A DNA stretch of 64,000 bases from Chryseobacterium sp. RU37D (GTDB taxonomy: Bacteria; Bacteroidota; Bacteroidia; Flavobacteriales; Weeksellaceae), in the NCBI RefSeq assembly GCF_900156075.1, contig NZ_FTMM01000013.1:1-64000 (forward strand). Direction: 5' to 3'. The notes beneath the pieces were generated by a model. It did no database searches, had not been told where the DNA came from, and worked only from the letters and a program-made list of their open reading frames with translations. Shown in pieces: positions 56,473 through 64,000 of the stretch. Numbering within the stretch: position 1 is the first letter of the stretch; the number at the start of each line of letters is the position of its first letter. The position numbers were made by a program, and so were the translations under genes.

Positions 56473-57225
56473 ATGGTGTTGTTGACTTTCAATATAATAA
56501 ATGTAAATGCTGATTGTAAAAATGAAGTGAGAATTTCCAATGATGAAAAGGTGAAAATTACCATTGATAACACAAAAGCAATTCTAAGAATTTTAGATAT
56601 TCATGATATAAAGGTGAGCTTTTTTGTTGAAATTTCTTTAACAGAAAAACTTCATGATCTGATAAAAGCAATTTCATCCAAGGGGCATGAAATTGCTTTT
56701 TACAATAAAAATTCAAATAGTAAGGAAATTGAAAATGCCAAGAAATCTGTTCAGGAATTGTTAGAAAAACAGATCAAAGGGATTCGCCAGAAAGATGTGA
56801 AATTGAATCATGAGGATTTAAAATTTTTAGAATTTAACTATGTTTCTAATATCGATAATGCGAATATTCTTTTTCCTTTTAAACGTCTCAAAAGAAATAC
56901 AGAGATCATCGAAGAAGAAGGAATAAGTATTGTTCCGGAAAGTATTTCGCCGTATAGCCAGCTGCCGTATAATGACTTTGTTTTCCAGATGCTGCCAATG
57001 AATTATTATGAAAGTATGGTTTTTGAAACCCTGAAGAAAGATGATTTTGTACTGATTTATTTGAATTCCTGGCAGTTTACAGATTTCAGCAAATATAAAT
57101 TTAATATTCCTTTATACAGACGCCTGAATTCAGGCAAAAAAATGGAGGACAAATTAGATGCCCTCCTTACTTGGATCAACGAGAAAGAAATGGCTACTTC
57201 CCGTATGAAAGATTATATTTTTTAG
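56473..57225 (+). CDS. Polysaccharide-deacetylase-fold protein lacking catalytic residues
   Basis: The 250-residue product follows the flavobacterial polysaccharide deacetylase layout: MVLLTFNIINVN, RILDIHDIKVSFFVE, ISSKGHEIAFYN, IKGIRQKDV and FVLIYLNSWQFTD. The active enzyme has Asp in TFDIEEFD, His pairs in GHExxxHTxxH and HPWEF. Here these read TFNIINVN, GHEIAFYNKNSN and NSWQF, so the catalytic Asp and the metal-binding His residues are absent. It is probably a non-enzymatic binder or a degenerating gene, though the frame is intact. Confidence 0.7.
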   Translation: MVLLTFNIINVNADCKNEVRISNDEKVKITIDNTKAILRILDIHDIKVSFFVEISLTEKLHDLIKAISSKGHEIAFYNKNSNSKEIENAKKSVQELLEKQIKGIRQKDVKLNHEDLKFLEFNYVSNIDNANILFPFKRLKRNTEIIEEEGISIVPESISPYSQLPYNDFVFQMLPMNYYESMVFETLKKDDFVLIYLNSWQFTDFSKYKFNIPLYRRLNSGKKMEDKLDALLTWINEKEMATSRMKDYIF

Positions 57226-57287
57226 GTTGCAGGAATTAGGTTTTTTTGGTAAAGACTTTAAACCTAAAAATTCTGAACCCTATATTT

Positions 57288-58493
57288 TTAAGCCAATTCA
57301 AAAAGCGTTATTTCTGGCAAAACACCAACTCTTCCCGGATATCCTAACACTCCGAAACCTCGGTTTACATACAGCATTTTTCCTTCGCTTTCGTATAAAT
57401 CGGCCCATTTTGGATATTTGTACTGTACCGGGGACCATTTTACATTTTTCAAATCCAGACCAAACTGCATTCCATGTGTATGACCCGAAAGCGTTAAATG
57501 AATATCTGTTGGGTGTTTTTTAACCACGTAATCGAAGTGGGTAGGATCGTGGCTCATCAAAATCTTTGTGGCGTCTTTAGGCACATCTTTTAAAGCTTCA
57601 TCCAATCTCCCGAATTGTGGGAAAGGCTTCAACCCCCAGTTTTCAACGCCAAGAATGTATAGTTTTTCGCCATTTTTCTCAATGATTCGGTGTTCGTTTC
57701 GGAGCATATCAAAACCGGCTTGTCTTTCGTAATTGATCAGGGTGTCTAGATTTTTCTTTTTTGCATCAAGGGAAGCCCATGTTACGTAATCACCATAATC
57801 GTGGTTTCCAAGTACAGCAAATTTGCCATCTTTCGCTTTAATTTTAGAAAATAGAGGAATAAACGGTTTGAATTCTTCAGCGACATTATTCACCATATCT
57901 CCTGTGAATAAAACAAGATCAGGATGTTGTTCATTAATTAAACTAATCGCGTGTTCTAATTTACTCGGATCAGAAAAGCTTCCGCTGTGAACATCTGAAA
58001 TCTGTAAGATTTTGTAGCCCTTGAAGCTTTTCGGAAGATTTTTAAAATTAATTCTTACTCTTCTTACTTTGTGGCGGTATTTACCAAATGTGATTCCGTC
58101 GATGAAAAGAGCAGAAAGTACACCTCCCAAGCCTAATCCTACCAGACTCAGGAATTTTCTTCTTTCAGGAAAAAAATTTTCTCTTGGGCTTGCAAATCCT
58201 ACTAAATATCTTCCCGTTCTGAAAATATCATCAATTAATAAAAACAAAACAACGAAAATTTTAGGTAAAATAAATACCAAAAACAGCGAGATCATAATCT
58301 GCATTCTCATCGTACTTCTGTCTGATTTTTGGATATGTGTGATTTCGTATGCGAAAAGCCCGTAAACGCCTAAAGTTATAACCCAATATCCGAGTCTGAT
58401 CCAAAAATTATCCGTTAATGTTCTTATAGCCTGATAGATATAAAATTCTAATAACAGAAATACAGATGCGATTATTAAAAAATTTCTTTGCAT
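57288..58493 (-). CDS. Membrane-anchored metallophosphoesterase
   Basis: In the 401-residue product four N-terminal hydrophobic helices (about 1-125) precede a calcineurin-like domain with ISDVHSGSF, FTGDMVNN, LGNHDYGDY, SHDPTHFDYV and LSGHTHGMQFG, a full set of metal ligands. It resembles YkuE/YaeI-type phosphoesterases, proposed to act on lipid phosphates. ATG 58493 (MQRNFLII) is chosen. It is convergent with the deacetylase-like gene. Confidence 0.9.
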   Translation of the reverse strand: MQRNFLIIASVFLLLEFYIYQAIRTLTDNFWIRLGYWVITLGVYGLFAYEITHIQKSDRSTMRMQIMISLFLVFILPKIFVVLFLLIDDIFRTGRYLVGFASPRENFFPERRKFLSLVGLGLGGVLSALFIDGITFGKYRHKVRRVRINFKNLPKSFKGYKILQISDVHSGSFSDPSKLEHAISLINEQHPDLVLFTGDMVNNVAEEFKPFIPLFSKIKAKDGKFAVLGNHDYGDYVTWASLDAKKKNLDTLINYERQAGFDMLRNEHRIIEKNGEKLYILGVENWGLKPFPQFGRLDEALKDVPKDATKILMSHDPTHFDYVVKKHPTDIHLTLSGHTHGMQFGLDLKNVKWSPVQYKYPKWADLYESEGKMLYVNRGFGVLGYPGRVGVLPEITLFELA

Positions 58494-58504
58494 AATTAAG
58501 TTTA

Positions 58505-58540
58505 AAAAAAGCACAAAGAATAATTTCCCTGTGCTTTTTT
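58505..58540 (-). terminator. Intrinsic terminator after the KAS III gene
   Basis: On the minus strand AAAAAAGCACA and TGTGCTTTTTT form an 11-bp stem with A/T tracts. It lies between the KAS III stop and the phosphoesterase start. Confidence 0.75.
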
Positions 58541-58561
58541 ATATTTTAAATTAAAATACTA

Positions 58562-59629
58562 TTAAGGAAATCTATAAACGATAGCATTGATGTTCATTCC
58601 GGCACCTACCGAAGTCATCACAATGTTACCCTTTTCTTTAAACGTTTGACCGTCCATTTTTCCTTTAATTATTAAATCATACATAGTAGGGATAGTGGCT
58701 ACAGAAGAGTTTCCAAAATTCTGAATAGTCATAGGAGAGATAGAGTGGTCATAGTCTTTAACGTCATAAAGCTTGTGGAGTCTTTCGATCATGGCATAAT
58801 CCATCTTAGCATTGGCTTGGTGGATCAGGATTTTGTCGATATCTTCGATAGATAGATTTGCATCTTCAATAGTCTCTTTAATGGCAGCAGGAACGTTTTT
58901 AAGAGCATACTCGTAAATTTTTCTTCCCTGCATTCTTACAAATAAACGGGTCTGGTCAGATTCTTTATTGATGGATGGTCCGTTTGCCAGATAATCCATC
59001 TCAATACCGTTGTCACAAATCGTATTGTGGGCAATAATTCCTACGTTTTCTTCGCCAGTAGCTTTTACCACAACTGCTCCGGCACCGTCTGCGAAGATCA
59101 TTCTGTTCCTGTCATGCGGATCCGTTACCCTGCTTAGTGTTTCTGCGCCAATTACTAAGATGGTTTTTGCCACTTTAGCTTTAATCAAATTATCAGCCAG
59201 AATCATTGCCTCCACCCATCCCGGACATCCGAAAAGCATATCGTAAGTTACACATTTTCTGTTTTTAATGCCCAATTTATTCTTTACTCTTGCAGCCATT
59301 GTCGGCATGAAGTCTGCGTATCCGTGTACGGTAACTTCACCGAAATTACTTGCGTAAATAATATAGTCTAATTCTTCCTGATTTATTTTTGCATCTGCAA
59401 TAGCAATTTTTGCAGCTTCGTAACCGATCTGTGAGTTGGAAAGGTCATTCTCAATAAACCTTCTGTTTTCTATTTCCGTAATTTCTACAAATTTTGCAAT
59501 AGTTTCTTCAGCAGGCTTATCAATCTTGACCCCGTCTTCTGTATAAAACTCTGAACCTAAGAAATAGTCTCTCCCGATAATTCTGCCGGGAAGGTAAGAT
59601 CCAGAACCAATAATGATCGTATTAGGCAT
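58562..59629 (-). CDS. 3-oxoacyl-ACP synthase III family protein
   Basis: This 355-residue thiolase-fold condensing enzyme has Cys135 in FGCPGWVEAM, His270 in LIHQANAKMD and Asn304 in QNFGNSSVATIP, giving a complete Cys-His-Asn triad. It is about 25-35 residues longer than FabH, with an extra N-terminal stretch (GSEFYTEDGVKIDKPAEETIAKF). It may start fatty acid synthesis or serve another acyl condensation. No fatty acid genes adjoin it. Confidence 0.88.
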   Translation of the reverse strand: MPNTIIIGSGSYLPGRIIGRDYFLGSEFYTEDGVKIDKPAEETIAKFVEITEIENRRFIENDLSNSQIGYEAAKIAIADAKINQEELDYIIYASNFGEVTVHGYADFMPTMAARVKNKLGIKNRKCVTYDMLFGCPGWVEAMILADNLIKAKVAKTILVIGAETLSRVTDPHDRNRMIFADGAGAVVVKATGEENVGIIAHNTICDNGIEMDYLANGPSINKESDQTRLFVRMQGRKIYEYALKNVPAAIKETIEDANLSIEDIDKILIHQANAKMDYAMIERLHKLYDVKDYDHSISPMTIQNFGNSSVATIPTMYDLIIKGKMDGQTFKEKGNIVMTSVGAGMNINAIVYRFP

Positions 59630-59730
59630 TCGTTTAAATGATTTTTTAAAAATGCAAAGTTAATAATTAATATTAATAACCGAGAATTAAAAATATTATT
59701 AAATTTGCAAAAATTGTACTTTACAATCTT

Positions 59731-60300
59731 ATGAAAAACAATCCGTCCGTAAAAGGCTTACTTATTGCAATTGTGGCATTTATAATCGCCTTTGGGATCT
59801 ACTTCCTTTTTTTAGCCAAAAAGAATTATTATGTAGTGGATAATCCTACTCCGAATATATTTTATTATAAAATAAATAATGGTTCGGAAGGGACGATCGC
59901 CGGGGGGCAAACCGTAAAGGTAGAATTGAATAAAGGAAAAAATTCAATTAAAGTTTTCGACCATAATAAAAAAATACTTTTCGATTCTGCATTTGAAGTG
60001 AATAAAATTCGAGGGCTGATTAATATTGCTCATCAGGATTATTATATTAATGATCAGTTTTACGGATACAATCTTAAAAAAGATTCATTACTTTTGGCGC
60101 TTGATAAAACCATGATTGACGGCAAAACATATTTTGGAGGAGCGAGACACTTCAACAAATTGTATACTGATGATTTTTACTATAATGTAAACGAAGATTA
60201 TGATAGGATAATCAAAAATATACAGCAAGTAGAATCAAGATCAAAAATCTTCAGAAAGCAGGATTACCTTAATTATTATAAAGAATATTACAAGTTTTAA
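59731..60300 (+). CDS. Hypothetical single-TM protein upstream of ubiE
   Basis: In the 189-residue product one N-terminal helix (VKGLLIAIVAFIIAFGIYFLFL) is followed by a soluble, Tyr/Asn/Lys-rich periplasmic domain (NYYVVDNPTPNIFYYKINNG onward) without known motif. It is separated from ubiE by 3 nt, so they form one transcript with porT. Function unknown. Confidence 0.75.
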   Translation: MKNNPSVKGLLIAIVAFIIAFGIYFLFLAKKNYYVVDNPTPNIFYYKINNGSEGTIAGGQTVKVELNKGKNSIKVFDHNKKILFDSAFEVNKIRGLINIAHQDYYINDQFYGYNLKKDSLLLALDKTMIDGKTYFGGARHFNKLYTDDFYYNVNEDYDRIIKNIQQVESRSKIFRKQDYLNYYKEYYKF

Positions 60301-60303
60301 GTT

Positions 60304-61035
60304 TTGACAAAAGATATTACCAAAATTACACCCTACAACTCAGAAGCTACGAAGAAGAGCCAGGTAGAGGATATGTTCGACAATATTGCACTGAAATACG
60401 ATCTTCTGAATCGTGTATTATCTCTGAAAATTGATGTTTTGTGGAGGAATACTCTGGTGAAATGGATGAAAAGTGACAATCCGCAGGAAGTGCTGGATGT
60501 GGCTACAGGAACAGGAGATCTTGCCATTACAATACAAAAAGGAACCAATGCTAAAGTAATTGGTTTAGATTTATCGCAACAAATGTTAAATGTTGGCGTT
60601 ATTAAAATAAAAAAACTTAAATTAGACGGCAAAATTTCCATGCAAAAAGGAGATGCAGAAAATTTACCCTTCGAGGACAATAGATTTGATGCTGTTTCCG
60701 TTGCATTTGGAGTAAGGAATTTTGAGAACCTTACCAAAGGTTTGGCAGAATTAAGAAGAGTGGTTAAAGGTAACAAGAGTGTTTACATACTGGAGTTTTC
60801 AAAGGTTGAGGGTTTCTTAGGACCATTTTACATGTTTTACTTCAAAAACATTTTGCCTGCCATCGGCAGGCTGGTTTCTAAAGATAATAGGGCATACACA
60901 TATCTTCCGGATTCTGTAAATGCTTTTCCTTTTGGGGAAAAGATGAGACAAATTCTTTTAGATACAGGATTTAAAAAAGTTGAATATAAAAAACTAAGTT
61001 TAGGTATAGCCACAATTTATAAAGCAACAAAGTAA
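60304..61035 (+). CDS. ubiE: Demethylmenaquinone methyltransferase
   Basis: The final SAM-dependent methylation step of menaquinone synthesis. In the 243-residue protein the SAM motif VLDVATGTGDLAI is near residue 59, with VEDMFDNIALKYDLLNRVLSL and ENLPFEDNRFDAVSVAFGVRNF. The start is a TTG directly after the previous gene; no in-frame ATG retains the conserved N-terminus. porT follows after 3 nt. Confidence 0.95.
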   Translation: MTKDITKITPYNSEATKKSQVEDMFDNIALKYDLLNRVLSLKIDVLWRNTLVKWMKSDNPQEVLDVATGTGDLAITIQKGTNAKVIGLDLSQQMLNVGVIKIKKLKLDGKISMQKGDAENLPFEDNRFDAVSVAFGVRNFENLTKGLAELRRVVKGNKSVYILEFSKVEGFLGPFYMFYFKNILPAIGRLVSKDNRAYTYLPDSVNAFPFGEKMRQILLDTGFKKVEYKKLSLGIATIYKATK

Positions 61036-61038
61036 CCT

Positions 61039-61821
61039 ATGAATAAATTTTTATTAAAAGCACTGGTTTTAGCCTCAGTAAGTATTGCAATGTTGGCAAA
61101 CGCGCAATTCAGAACCCGAAACAGAATGGATAAGTTGGAAGACTTTGACGAGCAGAAATTTAGCTGGGGTTTTTATTTAAGTGGCAACAGGCTAGACTAC
61201 CGTATCGTTTTGAATCCTAGATACGGGATGAATAATAATCAGAATCTTGTTACCTCTAAAGAAAGCTATAGCTTCGGTGCCGGTTTGATCGCAAAATGGA
61301 GACTGAATGATTTTTTGGATGTAAGATTAGAACCAGGGTTACAATTTGGTCAGAGACAACTGACATTCAATACGCAATCAAATGACCAATATGCTGCCGG
61401 TACTTTGACAAATGATCCTTTTATTCCGAGGCCATTGACGGAAAAAGACAAAGTAAGAGACATTAAAACCACTTTGGTAGATGTACCTATACTATTGGAG
61501 TTCCACGGAAACAGATGGTACAACTCTAGACCGTATGTTGCAGCAGGGGTGAATTATATCGTAAACCTTCAGTCTAATTCAAATTCTACAGATGATAACC
61601 TTCAACAGGTTTTCAGGTCAACAACGCACAATTTTGCATGGTCTGCTGAAATGGGGATACAGTTTTACTTTAATAAATTTAAGCTGACTCCGGCGGTAAG
61701 AGGTACATTTATCATGAATAACGAGATCGTGGCGGATAATGCAACTACACCACCGTACTGGACGGCTGCAATGTCTACCTTACAGACAAGAGCAATATTT
61801 TTCGTTCTTAAATTTGAATAA
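61039..61821 (+). CDS. porT: PorT-family type IX secretion outer-membrane protein
   Basis: The 260-residue product has a signal peptide (ending AMLANAQ), then an eight-strand-type beta-barrel pattern (KFSWGFYLSGNRLDYRIVLNP, SYSFGAGLIAKWRLNDFLDVRLEPGLQFG) with final RAIFFVLKFE. PorT/SprT is required for type IX secretion. The ubiE-porT order is the one I associate with flavobacteria. The terminator is at 61842-61872. Confidence 0.9.
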   Translation: MNKFLLKALVLASVSIAMLANAQFRTRNRMDKLEDFDEQKFSWGFYLSGNRLDYRIVLNPRYGMNNNQNLVTSKESYSFGAGLIAKWRLNDFLDVRLEPGLQFGQRQLTFNTQSNDQYAAGTLTNDPFIPRPLTEKDKVRDIKTTLVDVPILLEFHGNRWYNSRPYVAAGVNYIVNLQSNSNSTDDNLQQVFRSTTHNFAWSAEMGIQFYFNKFKLTPAVRGTFIMNNEIVADNATTPPYWTAAMSTLQTRAIFFVLKFE

Positions 61822-61841
61822 GAAATTAAACTTAAATATGT

Positions 61842-61872
61842 AAAGGAGATACGTTTTGTATCTCCTTTTTTA
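61842..61872 (+). terminator. Intrinsic terminator after porT
   Basis: AAAGGAGATA-CGTTTTG-TATCTCCTTT followed by T. Perfect 10-bp stem. Confidence 0.88.
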
Positions 61873-61903
61873 TTGGAAATGTCAAAATATAGAGCGTTTT
61901 ATT

Positions 61904-61933
61904 TTTGTTAGTATTAATATTTTGTTATTTTTG
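61904..61933 (+). promoter_or_regulatory. Promoter of the zapB-like/zapA genes
   Basis: TTTG (61904-61907), 18 nt, TATTTTTG (61926-61933). Good match to the Bacteroidota consensus; supports the start of the next gene at 61961. Confidence 0.65.
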
Positions 61934-61960
61934 CTAATAGTTAGAATATACAAACCTGAA

Positions 61961-62263
61961 ATGCTTCAAGATTTAGAAAACAATTTTTCAGAACTAGAGA
62001 AAAAGATTTTATTATTACAAAAAAACTATAAAAATCTTGCTGGAAAATTCTCAGAACTGAATATTGAGCATGAAGAGCTGAAGGAGAGATATGATGAGGA
62101 AAGAAAGAAAAATCAGGTATTAGCAGAAGAGCAAAAAAATATAAAACTTTATTCCGCAATATCAGGAAACCCGGAGCACAATCGTTTGATGAAAAATCAC
62201 ATCAACAGATTGGTAAAGGAAATTGATTTCTGTATTGCCCAGCTTCAAAACAGTGGATTATAA
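61961..62263 (+). CDS. Small coiled-coil protein upstream of ZapA (ZapB-like)
   Basis: The 100-residue product is almost entirely coiled coil (LENNFSELEKKILLLQKNYK, then EHEELKERYDEERKK), with a C-terminal HINRLVKEIDFCIAQLQ. Comparable genes precede zapA in flavobacteria and are thought to act in cell division. ATG 61961 is chosen because the longer in-frame version would start upstream of the promoter. The stop overlaps the zapA start (TAATG). Confidence 0.8.
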   Translation: MLQDLENNFSELEKKILLLQKNYKNLAGKFSELNIEHEELKERYDEERKKNQVLAEEQKNIKLYSAISGNPEHNRLMKNHINRLVKEIDFCIAQLQNSGL

Positions 62264-62550
62264 TGGAGGTAAGAAGAATAACCATCAATATTGCAGGAAG
62301 GGTATATCCGCTGAATGTACCGGCAGCAGAGGAAGAAACTTTGCGTAAGGTAGGGAAGCAAATTGAAAATATGATTAAAGATTTTGAACAAAATTTCGAT
62401 GTGAGAGACAAACAGGATGCTTTAGCCATGTGTGCCCTAAAACTAGGGACCAATGCTGAGGTGGTGTCTATGAACTATGAAAAAACAATACATTCTACTA
62501 ACGAAAGATTAGCAAAAATCAATCAATCGTTGAATGAAACTGGGAAATAG
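62263..62550 (+). CDS. zapA: Cell division protein ZapA
   Basis: The 95-residue protein begins RRITINIAGRVYPLNVP, the ZapA N-terminal globular head, then EEETLRKVGKQIENMIKDFE and a short coiled-coil tail. It promotes FtsZ filament bundling. It is encoded directly after the coiled-coil gene and before the 6S RNA, an association also seen in other phyla. Confidence 0.92.
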   Translation: MEVRRITINIAGRVYPLNVPAAEEETLRKVGKQIENMIKDFEQNFDVRDKQDALAMCALKLGTNAEVVSMNYEKTIHSTNERLAKINQSLNETGK

Positions 62551-62557
62551 ATTTTTT

Positions 62558-62740
62558 CCCCACAAGGCTGCCTACAATAATTCTAACACATTAAAGGTAA
62601 ACTCAACGCTAAACAATTACCGAACAAATATCCATTGAATGGCGTGCCGGTTCGTCCGGATTACAGACAGTGGAAATCAGTTCAAATCGTGTTGATTAGG
62701 AGTTTACTCTCAATCTCTGGATTATTGTGGGCTTTTTTTA
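62558..62740 (+). ncRNA. ssrS: 6S RNA (flavobacterial type)
   Basis: The ends pair (CCCACAA at 62559-62565 with TTGTGGG at 62725-62731), and an inner helix GTAAACTC pairs with GAGTTTAC. A CCGGTTCGTCCGG hairpin lies in the middle. A GGGC plus T run (62733-62739) terminates it. This long, largely closed stem with an open centre, between zapA and rny, agrees with the 6S-Flavo RNA family, which mimics an open promoter to bind RNA polymerase. Identification is from structure and position. Confidence 0.85.
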
Positions 62741-62778
62741 TTTAATTTAAATAAGACAATTAAAACTCAATATAGATT

Positions 62779-64000
62779 ATGACAACAGCCATTATAGTCG
62801 GCGTTATTTGCTTAGTTATAGGTGCGGTGATAGGAATATTTTTCTCCAGAAGTTCACTGAATACTAAGGCAAAATTTATTATAGATGATGCAAAGAAGAA
62901 TGCCGAAAACCTTATAGAAAAAGCTACCGTACAAGCTGAATCCATAAAGAAAGAAAAAAACCTCCAGGCTAAAGAAAAGTTTTTGGAGCTGAAATCTCAG
63001 CATGATGCAGATATTCAGGCTCGTGAAAAAAAAATGCAGGAGACAGAGAAAAGAATCAAAGATAAAGAACATAAGCTTAACGATGAGCTTAGCAAAACAG
63101 GAAAGCTAGAGAAGGATTTAGACAAACAGATAGCAGATTATGCTAAGAAAACTGAAGTTTTAGAAAGAAAGCAGCAGGAATTAGACGTTGCAACGGCTAA
63201 AAAAGTTGAAATTTTAGAAAAAATAGCTAGCTATACTGCAGAGGAAGCAAAAGTAGAATTGGTAGAAACCATGAAAGCAGAAGCAAAAACCAAGGCTCAG
63301 GCGCATGTTCAGAGCATCATGGAAGAAGCCCAGCTTAATGCTAAAAGCGAAGCCAGAAAAATCGTTATCCAGACCATCCAGAGAATCGGAACAGAGCAGG
63401 CAATCGAAAATTCAGTTTCTGTTTTCAATATCGAATCTGATGAAGTTAAAGGTAGAATTATTGGTAGAGAAGGTAGGAATATCCGTGCTTTAGAAGCTGT
63501 GACAGGTGTGGAAATTATCGTTGATGATACGCCGGAAGCCATCCTTCTTTCATGTTTTGACCCAGTAAGAAGAGAAATTGCAAGATTATCCCTTCACAGA
63601 TTGGTTACAGACGGCAGAATTCACCCTGCAAGGATCGAAGAAGTTGTTGAAAAAACAAGAAAACAAATCGAAGAGGAGATCATTGAGGTTGGTAAGAGAA
63701 CAATCATTGATTTAGGAATCCACGGATTACATCCAGAATTAATCAAAATCGTAGGTAGAATGAAATATCGTTCTTCTTATGGACAAAATTTATTACAGCA
63801 CTCGAGAGAAGTCGCAAACATTGCTGCAACAATGGCTGCTGAATTAGGATTAAATGTAAAACTAGCAAAAAGAGCAGGTCTTTTACACGACATCGGGAAA
63901 GTGCCAGAGCAGGAGTCTGAGCTTCCTCACGCTTTACTAGGAATGCAGTGGGCAGAGAAATATGGTGAGAACGCAGAGGTTGTGAATGCAATCGGAGCCC
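62779..64000 (+). CDS. rny: Ribonuclease Y (partial, runs off the window)
   Basis: The ATG at 62779 gives at least 407 residues with no stop before the end of the window. The N-terminal TM helix ([20 protein letters not shown]) is followed by a long coiled coil (about 25-190), a KH domain ([21 protein letters not shown]) and the start of the HD domain with HDIGK (about 374). It is the membrane-bound endoribonuclease initiating mRNA decay. The true length is usually about 520. Confidence 0.96.
   Translation, partial: MTTAIIVGVICLVIGAVIGIFFSRSSLNTKAKFIIDDAKKNAENLIEKATVQAESIKKEKNLQAKEKFLELKSQHDADIQAREKKMQETEKRIKDKEHKLNDELSKTGKLEKDLDKQIADYAKKTEVLERKQQELDVATAKKVEILEKIASYTAEEAKVELVETMKAEAKTKAQAHVQSIMEEAQLNAKSEARKIVIQTIQRIGTEQAIENSVSVFNIESDEVKGRIIGREGRNIRALEAVTGVEIIVDDTPEAILLSCFDPVRREIARLSLHRLVTDGRIHPARIEEVVEKTRKQIEEEIIEVGKRTIIDLGIHGLHPELIKIVGRMKYRSSYGQNLLQHSREVANIAATMAAELGLNVKLAKRAGLLHDIGKVPEQESELPHALLGMQWAEKYGENAEVVNAIGA

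Noticed and set aside
57227-57523. 98-codon plus-strand frame at the end of the phosphoesterase gene
   Set aside because: It starts at a TTG just after the previous stop and is antisense to the conserved C-terminus of the metallophosphoesterase.
63305-63493. Small frames inside rny on either strand
   Set aside because: The real gene is the uninterrupted rny frame from 62779 to the window end; these are shadows.

Overview
The window looks like a chromosomal segment of a Chryseobacterium-like flavobacterium (Bacteroidota, Weeksellaceae). It is AT-rich. Its promoters fit the Bacteroidota pattern (TTTG about 19 nt upstream of TAnnTTTG), it has secreted proteins with type IX secretion (T9SS) C-terminal signals, and it carries gldF/gldG, porT, an SDR-type threonine dehydrogenase, a HmuY/TonB heme system and a 6S RNA between zapA and rny. 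No rRNA, tRNA, CRISPR array, prophage or intact insertion sequence was recognised. The assignment rests on gene content and remembered family resemblance, not on a database search.

Layout: 0-9.8 kb holds a beta-mannosidase, PriA, a PBP4-type carboxypeptidase, a secreted M1 peptidase and a flavobacterial secreted protein. 9.9-14.8 kb holds kbl, hemJ and gldF-gldG. 14.8-17 kb is a patchwork: a 110-bp MITE-like element, a DUF4268 gene, an Rrf2 regulator and what looks like a cysH stump. 17.1-26.2 kb is a heme-acquisition locus (TonB receptor, HmuY lipoprotein, HmuTUV ABC importer, HmuS, ChaN-like lipoprotein) divergent from a T9SS-exported protein. 26.4 kb encodes an exported peptide-deformylase homologue lacking the metal-ligand cysteine.

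27.0-35.85 kb (minus strand) is a complete trp operon, trpE-G-D-C-F-[unknown]-B-[GIY-YIG]-A-lipB. It is preceded by a leader peptide with three consecutive Trp codons and an intrinsic terminator, a textbook attenuator layout. 36.2-43.2 kb holds two small lipoproteins (one a cytochrome c), lysS, cydAB and gyrB. 43.4-49.5 kb contains a decayed transglutaminase-type pseudogene, three tandem DUF3298-like lipoproteins, a lipid kinase, a repeat island and a frameshifted dctA. 49.7-53.6 kb is a four-gene operon: response regulator, histidine kinase, PAP2 phosphatase, TSUP permease. 53.6-64 kb holds ggt, threonine dehydrogenase, a deacetylase-fold protein without catalytic residues, a phosphoesterase, a KAS III enzyme, ubiE-porT, and zapB-like/zapA/6S RNA/rny (rny runs off the edge).

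Functional links: the heme genes form a pathway from outer-membrane capture to cytoplasmic use, and hemJ serves heme synthesis. UbiE (menaquinone), CydAB and the cytochrome c lipoprotein belong to respiration. kbl and the threonine dehydrogenase, 45 kb apart, together form the threonine-to-glycine route. PorT is a T9SS component, so the window encodes both part of that machine and at least two probable cargoes. Most noteworthy are the trp attenuator, the two foreign genes inside the trp operon, the divergent palindromic sites at the heme locus, the interspersed repeat with exchangeable central hairpin, and two enzyme homologues with lost active-site ligands.
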